From Mercurialis annua (lineage: Eukaryota > Streptophyta > Magnoliopsida > Malpighiales > Euphorbiaceae), in contig NC_065575.1 in assembly GCF_937616625.2 (NCBI RefSeq), forward strand, positions 33,231,001 to 33,295,000: a stretch of DNA of 64,000 nt. Reading direction: 5' to 3'. Under the pieces are notes generated by a model, which saw nothing but the letters and a program-made list of their open reading frames with translations, was not told where the DNA came from and ran no database searches. A program made the translations under genes and the position numbers. The first letter of the stretch is position 1. The number at the start of each line of letters is the position of its first letter. Below are positions 21,083-30,975 of the stretch, piece by piece.

Positions 21083-21381
21083 AATGGTTTAGTTTCCTAG
21101 GCCATTGCCTTATGTTTTGTGTGTTATGTGATCCTAGGATTGACAATGCCTTTAGGTTAAGATAGGAACTACTGCAGCTATAGGATTCGAATTATGTCAT
21201 TGAATTGTCTTCGTTTGTTTTCGCGCTTTCAACTCTTATCTATAGGATGTGAGTCTGTTATACGTGTGTGATCGATAGTATACTAGTGCATCCGTTTGCA
21301 TATATGATTAGTTTTGCGCTTAGAAGTAAGAATATGTTTATCGTATGATTGTTGATCGGGGCGTTGTTTGCTTTGGTCAGG

Positions 21382-22815
21382 ATGGCTGGCCAGAGACAAA
21401 CTAGATCGCGTAGCGCTATGGCACGAGCAATAGCTGGAGAGGCTCAAGATGAGTCTTCTGTCCAGGGTGGACAGCAGGAACCGGCTGGAGCAGCTGGAGG
21501 AGGCAGAGGACAAGCTGCCAATGTGCAAGAACCAGTGCAGGCACCAGGAATGCCTCAACCAGTGAATTTTGGAGGATTTAATATGGAACAGTTTTTAACT
21601 GGAATTGCGACTATGGCAACAACTCACGTGGAGAACCAGACTATGCAACGGGAGCAATTGCTGCAACAACAGCAACATCTAATCGGGAATGTGGATAGAG
21701 ATATTACTTTGGCTTACATGCGTCTTAAGCCAACTGCATTCAACGGTACTGGAGATGCGTTGGATTTTCTGGACGAAGTGGAGCGTAATGCTAGACGTCT
21801 CCAAGCTAATGAAAGGCATTCTATTATGATGATAGAAATGTCGTTGAAAGGACCAGCAAAGGATTGGTTTCAACGTGTTATTCAACCGACTATGGATCAG
21901 ATGACATGGGCTGAGTTTGTTAATCGCTTTAGAGAGTCCTATCTACCGTACTCAGTCACTGAGCTGCATCGGGATCGATTGCTGAATTTGGAAAAGGGAG
22001 ATAGGTCGGTGCAGGAGTATGTTACGGATTTTACAAGATTGAGCCGTTTTGCACCAGACCTGAATGTGGATCCGGTTAGAGTGAATACGAGGTTCGTAAA
22101 GGGCTTAGGACCCGAGTTCGTGAGCTTGATGTCGAGTGTGACTAGGGATTTGGTTCAGCTGATTGATAGTGCTCAACAAATTGAGTCTACCCTGATTAGA
22201 TACGGGAGACTTCCAGATCCCTCTGATCGAGTACCGACTGGAAATGAGAATGTGTATGTGGTGCAGAGTGCTCCAGTACAGCCTCATGATGGAAACTTCC
22301 CTAGACCTCAGCGTAATCGAGAACGTAAAAGAGCTAGATATGATTCACAAGCTAATACGTTTGGAGAAGGATATAGTGCAAGGACAACAAGTGATGCAGG
22401 AGTTGAACCTCCTATTTGTCAGACCTGTAACAAGAGGCATTACGGAGTGTGCCATCTTGTCTCAGGAGCGTGCTTTAATTGTGGTCAGTATGGTCACTTT
22501 GCTAGACATTGTCCGAGGCAGATACCTCAAGGCTCAATGACCACTGTGGTGCAACCTTCCTATAACCAACAGAGGACTGCATATCAGGCAACATCTGGAT
22601 ATGGTCAGACAGGAAGTACTTTTACTGGTCAGAGAGGCCGTGGTTATGGAAATCGTGGAGGAAGGAATGGTGGAGGTCGTGGTGCTGGTCAGACTTCACA
22701 GGCTGGTGGGGGTCAGGCCAGAGTTTTTGCTTTGAATCCGCCAGAGGCGCAAGAGTTTGGCGATAATGTTCAAGGTATCTTTTATAATTCTTATGGACGT
22801 GTTAGTTTCTTTTGA
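21382..22815 (+). CDS. gag: retrotransposon Gag polyprotein (Ty3/Gypsy, chromovirus-like)
   Basis: A 477-residue frame from the ATG opening MAGQRQTRSR, the first in-frame ATG after the primer site. Residues 1-60 are Gly/Ala/Gln-rich. About 105-250 is a retrotransposon gag domain (PF03732) with AYMRLKPTAFNG, LKGPAKDWFQ and YVTDFTRLSRFAPDL. Residues about 340-378 hold a CxxC…HxGxC stretch followed by the CCHC knuckle CFNCGQYGHFARHCP, the double arrangement seen in Tekay/Del chromoviruses. A Gly/Arg-rich linker follows. Gag assembles cytoplasmic particles and packages element RNA. The frame ends RVSFF and stop, where full-length relatives enter the aspartic protease and its D-S-G active site; the polypurine tract lies 45 bp on. 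The deletion of Pol therefore begins at the protease. Confidence 0.95.
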   Translation: MAGQRQTRSRSAMARAIAGEAQDESSVQGGQQEPAGAAGGGRGQAANVQEPVQAPGMPQPVNFGGFNMEQFLTGIATMATTHVENQTMQREQLLQQQQHLIGNVDRDITLAYMRLKPTAFNGTGDALDFLDEVERNARRLQANERHSIMMIEMSLKGPAKDWFQRVIQPTMDQMTWAEFVNRFRESYLPYSVTELHRDRLLNLEKGDRSVQEYVTDFTRLSRFAPDLNVDPVRVNTRFVKGLGPEFVSLMSSVTRDLVQLIDSAQQIESTLIRYGRLPDPSDRVPTGNENVYVVQSAPVQPHDGNFPRPQRNRERKRARYDSQANTFGEGYSARTTSDAGVEPPICQTCNKRHYGVCHLVSGACFNCGQYGHFARHCPRQIPQGSMTTVVQPSYNQQRTAYQATSGYGQTGSTFTGQRGRGYGNRGGRNGGGRGAGQTSQAGGGQARVFALNPPEAQEFGDNVQGIFYNSYGRVSFF

Positions 22816-22860
22816 TAGGTACGTGAGCTAAAGTTTTAAATTCGAGGACGAATTTATTAT

Positions 22861-22873
22861 AAGGTGGGGTGAA
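22861..22873 (+). other. polypurine tract
   Basis: AAGGTGGGGTGAA directly precedes the 3' LTR and would prime plus-strand DNA synthesis. Confidence 0.8.
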
Positions 22874-25086
22874 TGTAATACCCCAATTATTTTAAGATAA
22901 ATAAATCGTGCCACGTGTCGTAATTTCCGATAAGTTAAATTAAGAAGAATTTAATTTAATTTTATCGGGAATTTAGAATAATGTTTGTAAAGCGGATTAG
23001 TGGGATTTAAGGAATTTAATATTGAAAATTTGGACGTGGAGGCATTTTGGGGCTAAATCGTAAATTTTGAAAAAGTTTAGGGGCTAAAGTGCAAATTAGC
23101 CGATTAAGCCTCGAAAATAGGAATTTGAGGATTTTAACGGAAATATTATATTTTGAGATAGTATTATTTATTGGATATGAATAATACGTATATGATTTAA
23201 TAGAAAGATTAATTGAATAAGTTTTGGATTAAATTGAAACATTTAAAAAGTTTCAAGGATCAAAGTGTACTTTAGCCGGATTGTATATATCTTCCAACTC
23301 CTTCTCTATGAAGGCATCAGATCACCATTATCATTTCATTTCTTTCTCTCGCTCGCCGTTTCAATTACGTTCCGTCGTCCGATCGCCGTTTCTCGTCCGT
23401 TTCTGACGTTTCTTAACTCGAATTGATCGTATTCCAGTGGCGTATCACGGTAAGCTTGACGTTTTATCGTTTGGACGGATATATTTTGAGTTATATCGAT
23501 TCAAAGTTTTAGGCCACGAAACGATTTTATCGTTTTATCGATTATAGGATCGTTTTTGGATGTTTAGATGTTAGATTAAGCGTTTTGGATGAGTTAGGAT
23601 CGTTTTTATATAGTAAGCACGTCGGATATCGGAAAGCTCGTCGAAAAGTTGAGCCAGGGTGAAAACCCGCTACTGTGCGATCGCACAGTGCTGTGCGAAC
23701 GCACAGTCTTGAAGGACTGTGCGAACGCACAGTCATGTGTGCGAACGCACAGTCCACTGTGCGAACGCACAGTGAGACGTGCGCTCGCACAGTGTTTGGC
23801 CGATCGATATATTTTGGGTATTTGCTCGCCTACGCGTAGAATTATCGGAATTGATTAGTTTATCGGTTAACTATCGATTAGTAAACGAGTTACGTGTGTG
23901 TTTATACCTCGAGTCTAGAATGTCTATCGGGTTAGAGTCTCACTCGAGTCATGATTGTCTGTTTCTTAGGTCCGACAAGGCAACCGGCTACTGGACAAGG
24001 AGCTTGACGGAGGTCGTGTAATAAAGTTTTTGGGGAAAAAGCAAGCAGTGAGTTTATATGTGTTTACTTTTGATGTATTGAAAATACATTGCTTTTAAAC
24101 GTAAAATGATTTATATGAATTGCATAACACGAATTGTTATCGAAAATGCTTTGTATGAAATACATGCATCATTATCTTGAAACCAGTATAGATCTGATGA
24201 AACATGCTTTCCTATTGGGCGGCAATAGGAACTACGTGATCACTAGTTAAGTTCAAGTTGTATACTCCTTCGGTTGTGTTTGAAAATGTTTTGTTTGTTT
24301 GAATACGAAATTCATATCGATCGATCGTTGGACTTTGAGATGGACAATCACCTTGGTTGAACTATCCCGGGACTGTACCAAATGGTATTGGTTGATCTGG
24401 TTGAACTATCCCGCAACCTACCAGCAAGATTAAGATATATCGTTTTGTTTGAAAGAAAGAATTTGGTTTTGATAATTCGATGAATCAAGGATTAGGGTTT
24501 CAATCGGAAGTTATATTTGGATGCATATGAATGAATGATTTATTGCATTGTTTTGTTTTATAGAATACTCAACTGTAAACTTATGAACTCACTCAGTTTC
24601 GACTGACCCCGTTGTTATAACCATTTTTCAGGTATATAGTCTTTTGACGTGACAGGCTTCTATTCTTGCTTCAGAAGTCTGCTTAGAAGTATGTATAGAA
24701 AAAGTATGTATCAGTAGTGCTGCAGTAGACCAGTCCTAGATATGTATATAGTTTTGTCAAACGGTCTAATGTATATTTATACTCTGATGTTTGTAAACTT
24801 GAATGGTGTTACTGCGCTTTAAACCGTTTGTTTTTGGTGTGCGAAACAGGGCAATGCTTGATGTGGCATCGCATTGTAAGACCCTAGTTTCTATAGATGG
24901 TTTTCAGAAAATGTACATAGATGTTTAATATCTTATCGTTAAAAAGCTTTTCTGAAAACACTTACTTGTTTATATCGCAATAAGTTTGTAGTGGTTTTAG
25001 GCTTGCTACGGGTTTCGGAGCTACCACTCCCATTCCCTAGCGCCGGTCGCGGCTCGAGTTTCGAGGATGGAAATCGGGTCGTGACA
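22874..25086 (+). repeat. 3' LTR of the TR-GAG element
   Basis: Same length as the 5' LTR (offset 4020 bp), one substitution seen at 23315. The palindrome cluster recurs at 23672-23794. Confidence 0.95.
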
Positions 25087-25091
25087 CCCGG
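25087..25091 (+). repeat. target site duplication, right (CCCGG)
   Basis: Matches 18849-18853. Confidence 0.9.
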
Positions 25092-25900
25092 GGTCGACGC
25101 GCTTTGTCCGAGTCATCAGAGATTCGGTGTTTCTCCTATTGGATGATATGATATTCCAGTCGAGGCGGATTCTATGGATTCGGCCTCCGGTTTCGTCTGG
25201 TTTAGCCCTTTGGGCGGGAGTCCGGGATCGTCTGAGATTGGATCTCCTGCGACTCGGCTCCATTGTACTTAATATAGGATTCGGTATACATCATTAGCCC
25301 CCCCCCCCCCCCACGCACGCAAGTAAGCTGAAGTCTTGGTATTTATCCCCTGGTAAATTTTAGCTCCCTTGGAGGCGAGTCGTTTCATATTCTGGCGATT
25401 CGTTTTGCTTCTCCTGCAAAATTCCCATTTTTCTTCTTTCTGATATGTGTCACTCATCGGCGATTAATGGTTATCAGATGAGAGACAAGTGTCTCGTTTT
25501 TATGACATTTGTCACCCATCCGACGCGACCCTTAGGGTTACGTCTTTTCAACTTCCTAATCCCCAACTTCTGGGAATAAATGTTCATTTTTACCATTTCT
25601 TTTCTTTTACTTCAGTTTTCTTAAAAATTTTCCAGATTTCATAAAGCAGTTCCTTTTTTGTGTTGCATTTCCTTCAAGATTTCTCGTTTCAAGGTTGCTC
25701 CCTATCTCTCATTTGATCCTGCATATCTGATTTTGAGATATTGTGTTTTCCTTCTAATCTTCTAATTTCGTGTTTTTGATTTTTGGGTTTTGGGTTACTG
25801 CTGTTGTTCGTGATCTTCAATTAATTTTTCAGTTTTTCTTTGTTTGACCTTTTTAAATTCGAAATTCTTTATTCCTCTTTATTTCCCCCTAATTTAATTT

Positions 25901-26086
25901 GAAATATCAGAAGTAGTCGAAGGGTCTCGGGGTGCTCGTGATGACTTAGAGAATACCCAAAGCTCTTTATCTATTGAAAAGATAACAGAGTTTGCTGAAG
26001 AATTCAACTTTTCTGAGTCATTCGTTATTGTAAGACTCGGGTCTAAGTATCGGGCGAATCACAGTATAGATTCCAGGTTCGTTTGA
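25901..26086 (+). pseudogene. N-terminal fragment of a Gypsy-type gag-like protein (Transposase_28 class)
   Basis: An open stretch of 61 codons without its own ATG ends at TGA 26084-26086. It reads acidic residues, then IEKITEFAEEFNFSESFVIV and LGSKYRANHS. This resembles the start of the 'putative gypsy type transposon' domain (PF04195), which opens gag-like ORFs of Tat-type Ty3/Gypsy elements. After the stop no continuation was found. It fits the older Gypsy relic around the young insertion. Similarity is judged by eye over a short stretch only. Confidence 0.4.
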
Positions 26087-26580
26087 ATTCATAATTGGAC
26101 CCCACATTATTCTATGGATTCATGAATGTCGAGATGAGAAATAAGTGAATATTTCTTGTAAATAGAAATGTAATCGATAAGTCAAGCACACGAGTTTCGG
26201 TAGAATTTCCATGGACCTGATATTTTGGTTAGATATAAAGTGGTCTCACCAGTAAGCGTGCACTCGGCAGAAAAGGCATTTTCTAGATAAGTTAGATAGC
26301 AACTCCATTTTCATATTTTTTTTTCAGATTCGAAGTCAGGCATAAACATGGGCGAACGCCCTTGAATCCCGCTCCGCTTACACCAGGCTTACAGAGCGTG
26401 TGGCCTAGGTTGACAGGTTACGATATTCAAAAATTTAAATTTTATGTTGGATTTAGGGTTAGCGAAATTTATCAAATTCGCGTTAAATTTAAATTATATT
26501 CTGATTTGAATATTAAAAATAATTATCAAAAATCTATTGGCAACTGTTTTTAGTACATTTTTAGTTATTAATTAAATACA
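26087..26580. other. spacer, nothing recognised
   Basis: No structured repeat or credible frame; the 63-codon frame at 26362 has no recognisable feature. Confidence 0.4.
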
Positions 26581-27655
26581 CACTACAAGAAACTTGATTT
26601 TTGAAAACGTGAGTTGTCGTTGTGAAAACCTAAAATATGGTTATTAAAAGTTTTTAACAACGACAAATGTGGTTGTGCGTGTTGGCGTAATGTAATGTTT
26701 TTTATAACGACTTTTTTAAATAATGGTTGTTGCTATAGGTTTTACAAAATCTATAAGATTGGTTGTTAAAAGTTATTAGTAACCATAAAAAGTCGTTGTC
26801 AAAACATTATAATATTAATTATTATTTTAATATGTTATACTCCCTCCGTCCCGTAAAGATAGAAAAAGTACCCATTTTACAAGAATTAAGAAAGTAGTTA
26901 TTTATAGGTAATTTATGATAATTTGTCTAAATTACCCTTTGTACTTTATTAGTTATGTACATTTTCCAAAACCACTCTACTAATTATAGCACTTACAACT
27001 CATTTGTTTATCTTTTCAAAATATGCATTTAATGTTTTATGATAAGCATGTAGGGGTATTTTGATAATTTTTGACTTAACTAACTCTACTTTTTCTATTT
27101 TTATGGGACAAAAAAAGGTGGTACTTTTTCTATCTTTATGGGACGGAGGGAGTATAATTTTATAATTTTTATAATTTTTATAATTTAAAATACAATTATT
27201 ATTAAAATTTAATATTTTTTATCTTTTGATTGATATATTACAACAAAAGTAAAAATTATTTTTAGAGTGAAGGGTGGGTTTCTTTTATAGTGAGAATGCA
27301 TCATTCTCATTTCACTTATTTTCAATGTGGGATTTTAACTATTCCTTCTTTCTTTTAGCAACGAAATTATTTGTCGTTGTGAAATGATAATATTTAAAAA
27401 CGACATATATTTAATCGTTGGTAAAACTAATAATTTACAATGACATGATTAGTCGTTGTAAAATAATTATCTTTAAAAACGATACAATTAAGTCGTTGCT
27501 AAAAGTATAACTTTTAATAACGATTTTATTAGGCGTTGTAAAATACTTATATTTAGAAACGACATTAAAATAATCGTTATAAAAGGTATATGTATTGTAA
27601 CGATTTTAATGATCGTTGTAATAGACCGTTGCTAAAACTCACTTTTCTTGTAGTG
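26581..27655. mobile_element. CACTA (En/Spm) non-autonomous element, 1075 bp
   Basis: Starts CACTACAAGAAA and ends TTTCTTGTAGTG; ACA on each side (26578-26580 and 27656-27658) is the 3-bp duplication expected of CACTA elements. Subterminal repeats of AACGAC/GTCGTT occur many times on both sides. No transposase. A Stowaway MITE is inserted at 26840-27152. Confidence 0.95.
26840..27152. mobile_element. Stowaway MITE nested in the CACTA element, 313 bp
   Basis: CTCCCTCCGTCCCGTAAAG … CTTTATGGGACGGAGGGAG flanked by TA (26838-26839, 27153-27154). The inverted repeat extends about 35 bp (gatagaaaaagtacc). Confidence 0.95.
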
Positions 27656-27670
27656 ACAGTATTTTTATAA

Positions 27671-27977
27671 GGGTTAATTACATATAAAATCACCGCCTTT
27701 ACACGATTTTTCAAAAATAACTCGACCTTTAAAACATCTCAATTCATATCATCACCTTTCATTTCTTTTCAAAAACAACATGCGCACATTTTTAGGTAAA
27801 ATTTCGCTGACTTGGACACCTGATGGGTCTGTCACGTGTCCTGCCATGTCATCAAAAATGCTACCGATGTTGTTTTTGAAAAGAAATGAAAAGGTGATGC
27901 CCTGAATTGACACGTTTTAAAAGTCGAGTTACTTTAAAAATTCGTATAAAAATGGTGATTCTATATATAATTAACTC
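27671..27977. mobile_element. MULE-type MITE, 307 bp, perfect 9-bp TSD
   Basis: Starts GGGTTAATTACATATAAAA and ends TATATATAATTAACTC; TTTTTATAA on both sides (27662-27670 and 27978-27986). Inserted 15 bp from the CACTA end. Confidence 0.9.
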
Positions 27978-28463
27978 TTTTTATAAATATTGTTTTCTGG
28001 ATAATTTAAAAATAATTTTTCAGTACCGCCATTTTTGTAAATATTTCTGGATACCTGCATTAGACTTTCTAAATGTACAACATAAATATAACATTAGTTA
28101 AATAAGGACATACAAATATGGTATTTTTTACAAATTGAGAAATTTTATTTAAATAAACTAAACTTGTTAATACAAGTATTTGCCCTAAGTCGTTATCAAT
28201 TTGAGACCAATGGAATATTTCCGATGTAAATTTTGTCAAAGGAAATAATTAAAAAAATTAATTATTGTGGTGGTGGATGATAAGAGATGCACTATGTAAT
28301 TAATCCATCTATCTGTCTTTTCAAGTTTCAACATAAAAGCTTTTACGAGGATTAAGGGTTTGTGCCAATCGTCCGCATGCAGTCACTTGAGCGTTTCTTG
28401 ATAGTATCTTTGAGAATATAAATCAAATTAATATAGTACACTAATTTCAAAGAATTATGAGTC
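27978..28463. other. spacer and upstream region of copy C
   Basis: 28359-28440 (tgccaatcgtccgc…gcgtttcttgatagtatc…caaattaatata) matches upstream DNA of copies A and B. The rest is AT-rich. Confidence 0.5.
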
Positions 28464-28470
28464 TATAAAT
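28464..28470 (+). promoter_or_regulatory. TATA box remnant of copy C
   Basis: TATAAAT in the same tct-context as the TATA boxes of copies A and B, 76 bp before the usable ATG at 28546. Confidence 0.4.
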
Positions 28471-28545
28471 CTCAATCCAGTAATCGACAAAGATTCCATT
28501 CTTATTTTCTCACTACAACAATTAATCCCATAGTCTGTAGCTTCC

Positions 28546-29106
28546 ATGATTTGTCTGGTTAATCCCCAGTTCGAGTACTCTCTTTTGTCAGACCTTGAAA
28601 TACTAGGAGTTGCTCCTAGAAAGATCCGACTGCCATCAAATCTTTCAAAGCTTGCTGGTATGTCACTTGAGTTCGAAGTGGAGTTTGATTGGCCCACTAT
28701 TCTTCTTTGCTTCGGCTGTATCGTGCTACTACTGTTCGAAATGGAATCTTTTATGAGTATATATGACACATTGTACTTGTGCAAATCACCTATACTTAAT
28801 GATTACCGCATCAAGCATGAGGTTATCAATCTTTACTTTGCATTCGAGAAGATACGCGAAGCTAAATATCCGCAATTTTACATGTACATGGAAGGATTGA
28901 ACAAGCAGTGTATTTTGGAAAGAACAAAATTTCCGATCCTGTTGGCTGTGGCACAAAAGATCGAGAGAGATAGACAGAGTTCCGGGACCCGTAAAAAGTT
29001 TGTTGATAACCAAGGTGATGATGAGAATGAGTTAGTAACTGCCCTATACAATGATCACATTGGTGCTGCTGCCAACGAACCTGTGTTACGGGTTAGATAT
29101 AACTGA
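28546..29106 (+). pseudogene. unrecognised intronless family, copy C, two deletions
   Basis: The promoter and leader match copies A and B up to about 28525; the sequence then jumps to the equivalent of codon ~95 of copy A, so the N-terminal part is missing. The ATG at 28546 corresponds to a Leu codon in copy A. A second, in-frame deletion joins FGCIVLLLF directly to EMESFMSIYDTL and removes about 105 codons of the middle, including the R-A-M and GSLS regions. The C-terminal part (SPILNDYRIKHE, FPILLAVAQKIE, ENELVTALYNDH) is complete and remains open to the stop at 29104-29106. The residual 186-residue frame could still be translated but lacks more than half of the protein, so it is called a pseudogene. 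Confidence 0.65.
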
Positions 29107-30110
29107 GAAGCACCATGAAAATGTGACCCTAATATTGGAGTATAATGAAGTTGATCTGTGTTTTTTTTTTCTTTACCTATGATTTAGAAGATATCGTTTA
29201 ATATGTCACTTAGAGCTCTAGCAAGCTTTTCTATCAGTTATTATTAAAATTTTAAAACGAAATCTCTTTGGATTTTCATTAATTTTTGTAGAGATGCAAT
29301 ATATTCACCATTGATTACTTTTCTGGCTAAAGATAACTGGATAGATTCTATCAGATAGAATCATCAATGCTATAATTAGTGGTTGTGAAAAGATTAATTT
29401 ATTGGTTTTTTTACACATAATTATTTTTACATTTCATTTAGTAACTTTATAATTTTAAAACTTTAAATCTATTTGGAGGAAAGAAATTGTTGTGGGTCCA
29501 TAATCAACGATTTAGAAACTTCAGGTTTTAGTAATGATACGGTATGCAATTTTTTCGCTGTTTTAATTTGATTTTGTTTTTGCTTTTTACTGTTAATAAC
29601 ATTAATACTAATAATGATAATGACCATACAGTTAGATTCAATTTTTCAAAACTTATCTGATTTCTTTCTGAGTTTTACAAATGTTTTGATTGAACAATTT
29701 TAAATTTTAATGGAAATATTTGCTACACATATCAATCACCATTTCTAACTAAATAATAAATGTCATTATTATCAAAGAAAAAACCGTTTTCATCATCATG
29801 TATCATCGTTCCGGTAATACTCACCAAACTATCCTTCTCTTTTTAATTGTTGAACGGTTTATTAATAAGTGTTCTTGATTATTTTGTTGATAAGATATTG
29901 ATTTGATTTATTCAGCTGTTGAATTTTTCATATTAGGTGTTGGGTTTTATGCTTGTATGTGAATTTCTATTAAAATTTTGAAGTGATATTAATTGTTAAT
30001 GCATTTAGAAGTGAGATGTTCAAATTTGTAACAAATTTGAGAGATAATATTATGGAACTACAAAGACAACAATTGATCGTTTGGTTCGCAATAAAAAATT
30101 ATAATTATTA
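29107..30110. other. 3' flank of copy C and AT-rich spacer
   Basis: 29213-29246 matches the 3' flank of copy B. No other feature recognised. Confidence 0.45.
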
Positions 30111-30368
30111 ATAATTATGAATAACTATATTGTTATAGTGTTGATTTATGTTGATTCTGTGTTGATATTTTGTCGATTTTTGCATTAGCAGAAAAGACAA
30201 TTATGATGTTGAATTATTTTAATTTTATAGTGTCGATTTTGTGTTTAATTTCGATTAATATTTTGTTGATTTTAGCATTGGTGAATAAGATGATAATAAT
30301 GCTAAATTATTGTAATATTACATTGTTGATATTTTATTGACATTTTGTTGATATTGTGTTGATATTTG

Positions 30369-30975
30369 TTTTTTTTTTAACAGAGATATATTAGATGAAA
30401 AAACTTATACATAATACAGAGAAACAAAAGTAATATAATTAAGGTACGGTACTATGTTTGACTTACTGAACCCAGTTGTGTGTTTCAAAATTTTGTATAC
30501 GAGGAACAGATTGGAATATACAAGCGTCGAAGGAATTTTGGAGATGCCAGATATCTTCACAAATACCCTGAAGTCCCGCCACAGTACAATTTTTTGTGGT
30601 TATCATACTGGTAACTTGTAGAGCATCACCTCCGAATATTGTTTTCTTCCAACCTTTTGAATTTGCCCAATTCATCGCTTCACGAAGAGCCATCATTTCC
30701 AAAATACCCGGGTCCCAAATAAATCTAAAGATAGCCGAAAATTTTCCTTTCAAAGTTGCACACAATTCCAACAAATCCTCTCTTCCTTGCAATGTCTACA
30801 GCAGCGTCATAATTTAGCTTTATAAATCTTGCTGGAACTCCATGAATATTAGATTGGTAAGGCCGATTCACTGGAGTGTGAGGCGGATCCATCATTGTTG
30901 GTATCTTAGACTGCTTGATGATATTCGGTTGATATCTGGATGATTTTAACATTAGTAAAAAACGATATTGCACGT
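30369..30975 (-). mobile_element. 5'-truncated LINE insertion
   Basis: The left edge is a T-run (30369-30379, minus-strand poly(A)) followed by aacagagatatattagatga, the same 3'-end motif as the insertion at 16304. Coding remnants of a C-terminal RNase H follow. It ends abruptly near 30975, as 5'-truncated LINE copies do. Confidence 0.7.
30463..30973 (-). pseudogene. LINE-associated RNase H domain (RVT_3), frameshifted
   Basis: Two overlapping minus-strand frames together make one RVT_3-type domain (PF13456). The upstream frame contains FIKLNYDAAVDIARKRG. The downstream frame contains FSAIFRFIWDPGILEMMALR, then ANSKGWKKTIFGGDALQV and an NW near the end. A frameshift lies at about 30770-30790. 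In plant LINEs this domain degrades the RNA template after reverse transcription. The equivalent of a catalytic Asp is visible as 'GGDA'; no complete reading frame remains. Confidence 0.75.

Larger units (their letters stand above)
18854..25086 (+). mobile_element. young LTR retrotransposon with Gag only (TR-GAG type), 6233 bp
   Basis: Two 2213-bp direct repeats, TGTAATACCC…GTGACA, bracket a 1807-bp internal region with primer binding site, one Gag ORF and polypurine tract. A 5-bp duplication CCCGG flanks it. Comparing the LTRs line by line I found one difference (T at 19295, C at 23315) and no length change, so the insertion is recent. There is no protease, reverse transcriptase, RNase H or integrase; mobilisation would need Pol from a full-length Ty3/Gypsy relative. 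The Gag zinc-finger arrangement points to a Tekay/Del-like chromovirus parent. A decayed relative lies at about 43487-47458. Confidence 0.95.
18448..26086 (+). mobile_element. older Ty3/Gypsy relic interrupted by the young TR-GAG element
   Basis: 18448-18848 and 25092-26086 flank the young insertion and join across its 5-bp target duplication. The left part (ggtagaaac…ccggacag…ctccgatgctaaagtcag) and the right part (tgcgactcggctcc…catcattagcccc, then a C-run) resemble LTR and leader sequence of large plant Gypsy elements, followed by a gag-like frame at 25901. Ends of the old element were not located, so the extent is approximate. Confidence 0.4.
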
